NCBI GenBank assembly: GCA_904502185.1
Contig: CAJGDX010000099.1
Span: forward strand, 1 to 7,029
Source of the DNA: an uncultured Bacteroidaceae bacterium
GTDB lineage: Bacteria > Bacteroidota > Bacteroidia > Bacteroidales > Bacteroidaceae
Reading direction: 5' to 3'
Length of the DNA: 7,029 bases
A program made the position numbers and the translations under genes. Positions within the stretch are counted from its first letter, which is position 1; each line of letters begins with the position of its first letter. Shown piece by piece: positions 5,225-7,029 of the stretch. The notes beneath the pieces were generated by a model. The model saw nothing but the letters and a program-made list of their open reading frames with translations, did no database searches and had not been told where the DNA came from.

Positions 5225-5623
5225 TCAGCCACTCTTTTTGCGGGATTTAACTATGCAAGTAACAAAGCCGATGACAGCTACTAATAGAATTACGGGTTCT
5301 GCAAGCATGAAGATTGGCATTGTTCCTGATGTGAGCGTTACCATTGCAGACGAGAATAGGATAAGGCCCATTCCCGATGAGAGAATGATAAGGCCACTCT
5401 GTAGTTTATGCTTTATACGGGCAATTGCATATGTAATAAGGCAAATGACTGCGCCAATAAAGGGATATATAAGCAGAATATTACGTGGCATTGTACCGCC
5501 GGCATTTCCTTCTAAGTCATAGTGTGCAGGAAGAATGTCGGGCAATGAACTCCATTTTAAAATAATGGCCAAAGCGTTTAATGCCACAATAAGAATAGGG
5601 ATAAACCATACTCGTTTATTCAT
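5225..5623 (-). CDS. Small DUF1648 integral membrane protein
   Basis: A 132-residue inner-membrane protein with four predicted hydrophobic segments at about 5-22, 50-68, 76-97 and 105-126, ending in a basic tail (KSRKKSG). The loop after the first helix, SSLPDILPAHYDLEGNAGG (25-43), is the DUF1648 signature (P-x-x-PxHx-x-x-G), the same segment found at the N-terminus of SdpI-type immunity proteins. This protein is shorter than SdpI and lacks its extra C-terminal helices, so immunity function should not be assumed. The ATG at 5623 gives an MNKR start directly before the first helix. It is transcribed towards the DUF1349 gene; the upstream - strand neighbour, an alcohol dehydrogenase, ends 116 nt away, so a separate promoter is likely. 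Its role is unknown. Confidence 0.8.
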   Translation of the reverse strand: MNKRVWFIPILIVALNALAIILKWSSLPDILPAHYDLEGNAGGTMPRNILLIYPFIGAVICLITYAIARIKHKLQSGLIILSSGMGLILFSSAMVTLTSGTMPIFMLAEPVILLVAVIGFVTCIVKSRKKSG

Positions 5624-5646
5624 GTCTGAAGTTTTGTTTTATGGTG

Positions 5647-5654
5647 TAAAGATA
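5647..5654 (-). promoter_or_regulatory. Weak candidate -7 box for the DUF1648 gene
   Basis: Read on the - strand, this is TATCTTTA, one mismatch from TAnnTTTG, 23 nt before the start codon. An oligo-T stretch lies about 18-20 nt further upstream where a -33 TTTG is expected. The evidence is weak in AT-rich DNA. Confidence 0.25.
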
Positions 5655-5739
5655 TTAATTTTTATAGTCTTAAAAAAGCATACGCAATGGTGCTGCAGTC
5701 GTGTCGTTAGGGTTAGATCGCTATTATAATTGTTACATG

Positions 5740-6771
5740 TCAAACTATTGCAACCTTAATAACTCCATCCAACTTGTTCTCAAATATGCGATAGGCTTCT
5801 TCAATCTCACTCAACGGGAAACGATGCGTTATAAGCGGAGTGGTGTCAATCTTTCCTGCTTCAATCAAGCGAAGGACTTCCTCGCAATCGCATCCATCCA
5901 CGCCACCGGTCTTGAAGGTGAGGTTCTTGCCATACATATCGGGAAGAGGAAACACCTGTGCTTGGTCGTAGAGGGCTACCACGGTAACGATGGCATTGGG
6001 GCGAGCACACTCCCATGCCAAGCGGAAGGTGTCATCGGCACCGGCCACCTCAAGCACTCTATCGGCACCGCCGTGGTCGCTATTCTTCAGCACATAATCC
6101 TTACACTCCTCGGGGGTAGTGAGCTGCACTTCGGGGTAATGCGCTTGCACGATTCGACGTCTTTCTTCGGACTTCTCGCAAACAATGATGCGTTTGGGCT
6201 GCTTCAACATTACGCAAAGCAGCGTGCAAATACCCGTGGGGCCCGCTCCTATGATCAGTACGGTATCGTCTTCCGTAATCTCGGAAATACGAGCTGCCCA
6301 AAAGCCTGTGGCTAAGACATCGCCCACCAGTAAAGCCTGTTCATTGGCCACGCTATCGGGAATACGGTTGAGTCCTTGATTGGCAAGCGGTACACGAACA
6401 TATTCCGTCTGTCCGCCATCGATGCGGCATCCCAACGCCCAACCACCATTGGGGTCGGTGCAATTGTTAACATAGCCATTCTTGCAGAAGAAACACTCTC
6501 CGCAGAAGGTCTCTACATTGACGGTCACTCTATCACCCGGCTTTACATGGGTTACTTTCGTGCCAACCTCTTCTACCACTCCCACCATTTCGTGTCCAAC
6601 GGTAATACCCTGCACTGCACGAGGCACACTTCCGTGCTTTATATGTAGGTCGCTCGAACAAATACTGCTCATTGTCACGCGAACAATGGCATCGGTGGGT
6701 TCTATCAATACAGGCTTCGGCTTCTCTACCAAAGCAAACGTTCCCTTTTCAATGTATGTGTATGCGAGCAT
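5740..6771 (-). CDS. Zinc-dependent medium-chain alcohol dehydrogenase
   Basis: A 343-residue cytoplasmic oxidoreductase of the zinc-containing MDR superfamily, which interconverts alcohols and aldehydes or ketones with NAD(P). Catalytic zinc ligands are visible as C38 (SSICSSD), H60-E61 in GHEMVGVVEEVG (59-70), and D151 in the region GDVLATG. The structural zinc lobe is complete: C90-xx-C93-xx-C96-(x7)-C104. The Rossmann nucleotide loop is VLIIGAGPTGIC (171-182), with an acidic residue at the end of the second strand (VCEK, E199), which by family knowledge favours NAD(H) over NADP(H). It closes with FPLSEIEEAYRIFENKLDGVIKVAI (318-342), the usual C-terminal pattern. The length is normal and the gene looks intact. 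It starts 33 nt after the upstream CAT-family gene on the same strand, so co-transcription is likely. By eye it is richer in G+C than the genes in the middle of the window. The exact substrate cannot be told; polyol, secondary alcohol or threonine-type relatives are possible. Confidence 0.93.
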   Translation of the reverse strand: MLAYTYIEKGTFALVEKPKPVLIEPTDAIVRVTMSSICSSDLHIKHGSVPRAVQGITVGHEMVGVVEEVGTKVTHVKPGDRVTVNVETFCGECFFCKNGYVNNCTDPNGGWALGCRIDGGQTEYVRVPLANQGLNRIPDSVANEQALLVGDVLATGFWAARISEITEDDTVLIIGAGPTGICTLLCVMLKQPKRIIVCEKSEERRRIVQAHYPEVQLTTPEECKDYVLKNSDHGGADRVLEVAGADDTFRLAWECARPNAIVTVVALYDQAQVFPLPDMYGKNLTFKTGGVDGCDCEEVLRLIEAGKIDTTPLITHRFPLSEIEEAYRIFENKLDGVIKVAIV

Positions 6772-6804
6772 AGATTTGTAATCGTTTCTTTGTTCTCAGA
6801 GTTG

Positions 6805-7029
6805 CTATAATTCATTAATCACTTGTTGGAGTCGCTCTAAATAATTGGCACCATGTCCGCCATCCATCTGCACGTGGTGAAACTGAAACGATATGGGCAA
6901 TGTGGTACTGAGCCAATTACGACGATATTTGCCCCACATGGCCATTGGATTGCTGAACTTGTCGGTGTATTGGTTTACAATGCAGTCGAGTTCCGTCTCT
7001 ATCATAGCTGATGTTCCTACAATCATACT
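6805..7029 (-). CDS. Chloramphenicol acetyltransferase family protein, C-terminal fragment (5' end beyond the window)
   Basis: The visible 74 codons are the 3' end of a - strand gene; the frame stays open through the right edge, so the true start lies outside. FSNPMAMWGKYR matches the conserved region before the active site in type A chloramphenicol acetyltransferases (…MGKY…). LPISFQFHHVQMDGGH contains the active-site signature HHxxxDG, in which the second histidine is the general base and the aspartate is structural. The tail NYLERLQQVINEL is the usual closing helix. The full family length is about 210-220 residues, so roughly two thirds is missing. Many Bacteroidales genomes carry such CAT-like genes without proven chloramphenicol resistance, so resistance should not be claimed. 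It stops (TAG) 33 nt before the alcohol dehydrogenase start, suggesting one transcript. Confidence 0.85.
   Translation of the reverse strand, partial: SMIVGTSAMIETELDCIVNQYTDKFSNPMAMWGKYRRNWLSTTLPISFQFHHVQMDGGHGANYLERLQQVINEL

Noticed and set aside
5005..5232. A 75-codon - strand frame starting at a GTG that overlaps the end of the DUF1648 gene
   Set aside because: It translates the hairpin and the G-rich patch into proline/histidine-rich, family-less sequence and lacks an ATG; the start overlap looks fortuitous.
5225..5623. SdpI-type bacteriocin immunity protein
   Set aside because: It shares only the DUF1648 segment, is too short for SdpI, and no toxin gene is nearby.
5701..5722. TTAGGGTTAG telomere-like string
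   Set aside because: It is less than two repeat units long, so it is chance.
5701..6315. A 204-codon + strand frame opposite the alcohol dehydrogenase
   Set aside because: It is antisense to a full-length dehydrogenase with all zinc ligands and the Rossmann motif, and has no recognisable domain of its own.
6805..7029. Chloramphenicol resistance gene
   Set aside because: Only the C-terminal third is visible, and CAT-like genes without resistance function are common in Bacteroidales.
1..7029. CRISPR array, tRNA/rRNA genes, riboswitch, or intact insertion sequence
   Set aside because: No regularly spaced repeats, cloverleaf, recognisable aptamer, transposase or flanking terminal repeats were seen by reading both strands.

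Overview
The window looks like an ordinary chromosomal stretch from a Bacteroidales bacterium (Prevotella or Bacteroides type). The evidence is AT-rich intergenic DNA, starts without convincing Shine-Dalgarno sequences, several matches to the Bacteroidetes -7 box (TAnnTTTG), and protein families typical of that order. These include a PAS-like/LuxR regulator, EFR1-type flavodoxin-ferredoxin fusions and small CxxCxxC flavodoxin-family proteins. The genus is inferred, not proven.

Left part (1-3298, + strand). The first ~450 bases hold no intact gene. They carry a frameshifted remnant that resembles the N-terminal antitoxin-type segment of Bacteroidales Fic proteins, followed by decayed intergenic DNA. 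A perfect palindrome that contains a -7 box then precedes four + strand genes: a stand-alone RibD-C/DHFR-fold reductase, an EFR1-type flavodoxin/2x[4Fe-4S] protein 10 nt downstream, a flavodoxin-family (iron-sulfur flavoprotein-like) protein, and a hexapeptide-repeat sugar O-acetyltransferase. The first two almost certainly share a transcript. The last two sit behind gaps of 128 and 79 nt and may have their own promoters. Three adjacent redox proteins suggest a small electron-transfer/reductase module whose substrate is unknown.

Middle (3299-4962). A convergent junction with overlapping hairpins separates the acetyltransferase from a - strand PAS-like/LuxR regulator. This regulator is divergent from a secreted DUF1349 (concanavalin A-like) protein. 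Their 77-nt shared intergenic region holds a 16-bp perfect palindrome that includes a consensus -7 box, a 7-bp inverted repeat, and a 13-bp direct repeat placed next to both start codons. It is the best regulatory candidate in the window.

Right part (4963-7029). A strong 18-bp hairpin and a G-rich patch lie between the DUF1349 gene and a convergent small DUF1648 membrane protein. Further right, on the - strand, a zinc-dependent medium-chain alcohol dehydrogenase follows the 3' end of a chloramphenicol-acetyltransferase-family gene that runs off the window. These two are probably co-transcribed. I see no CRISPR array, tRNA, rRNA or intact insertion sequence. No clearly new multi-gene system is evident; the most unusual points are the palindromic promoters and the uncharacterised redox cluster.
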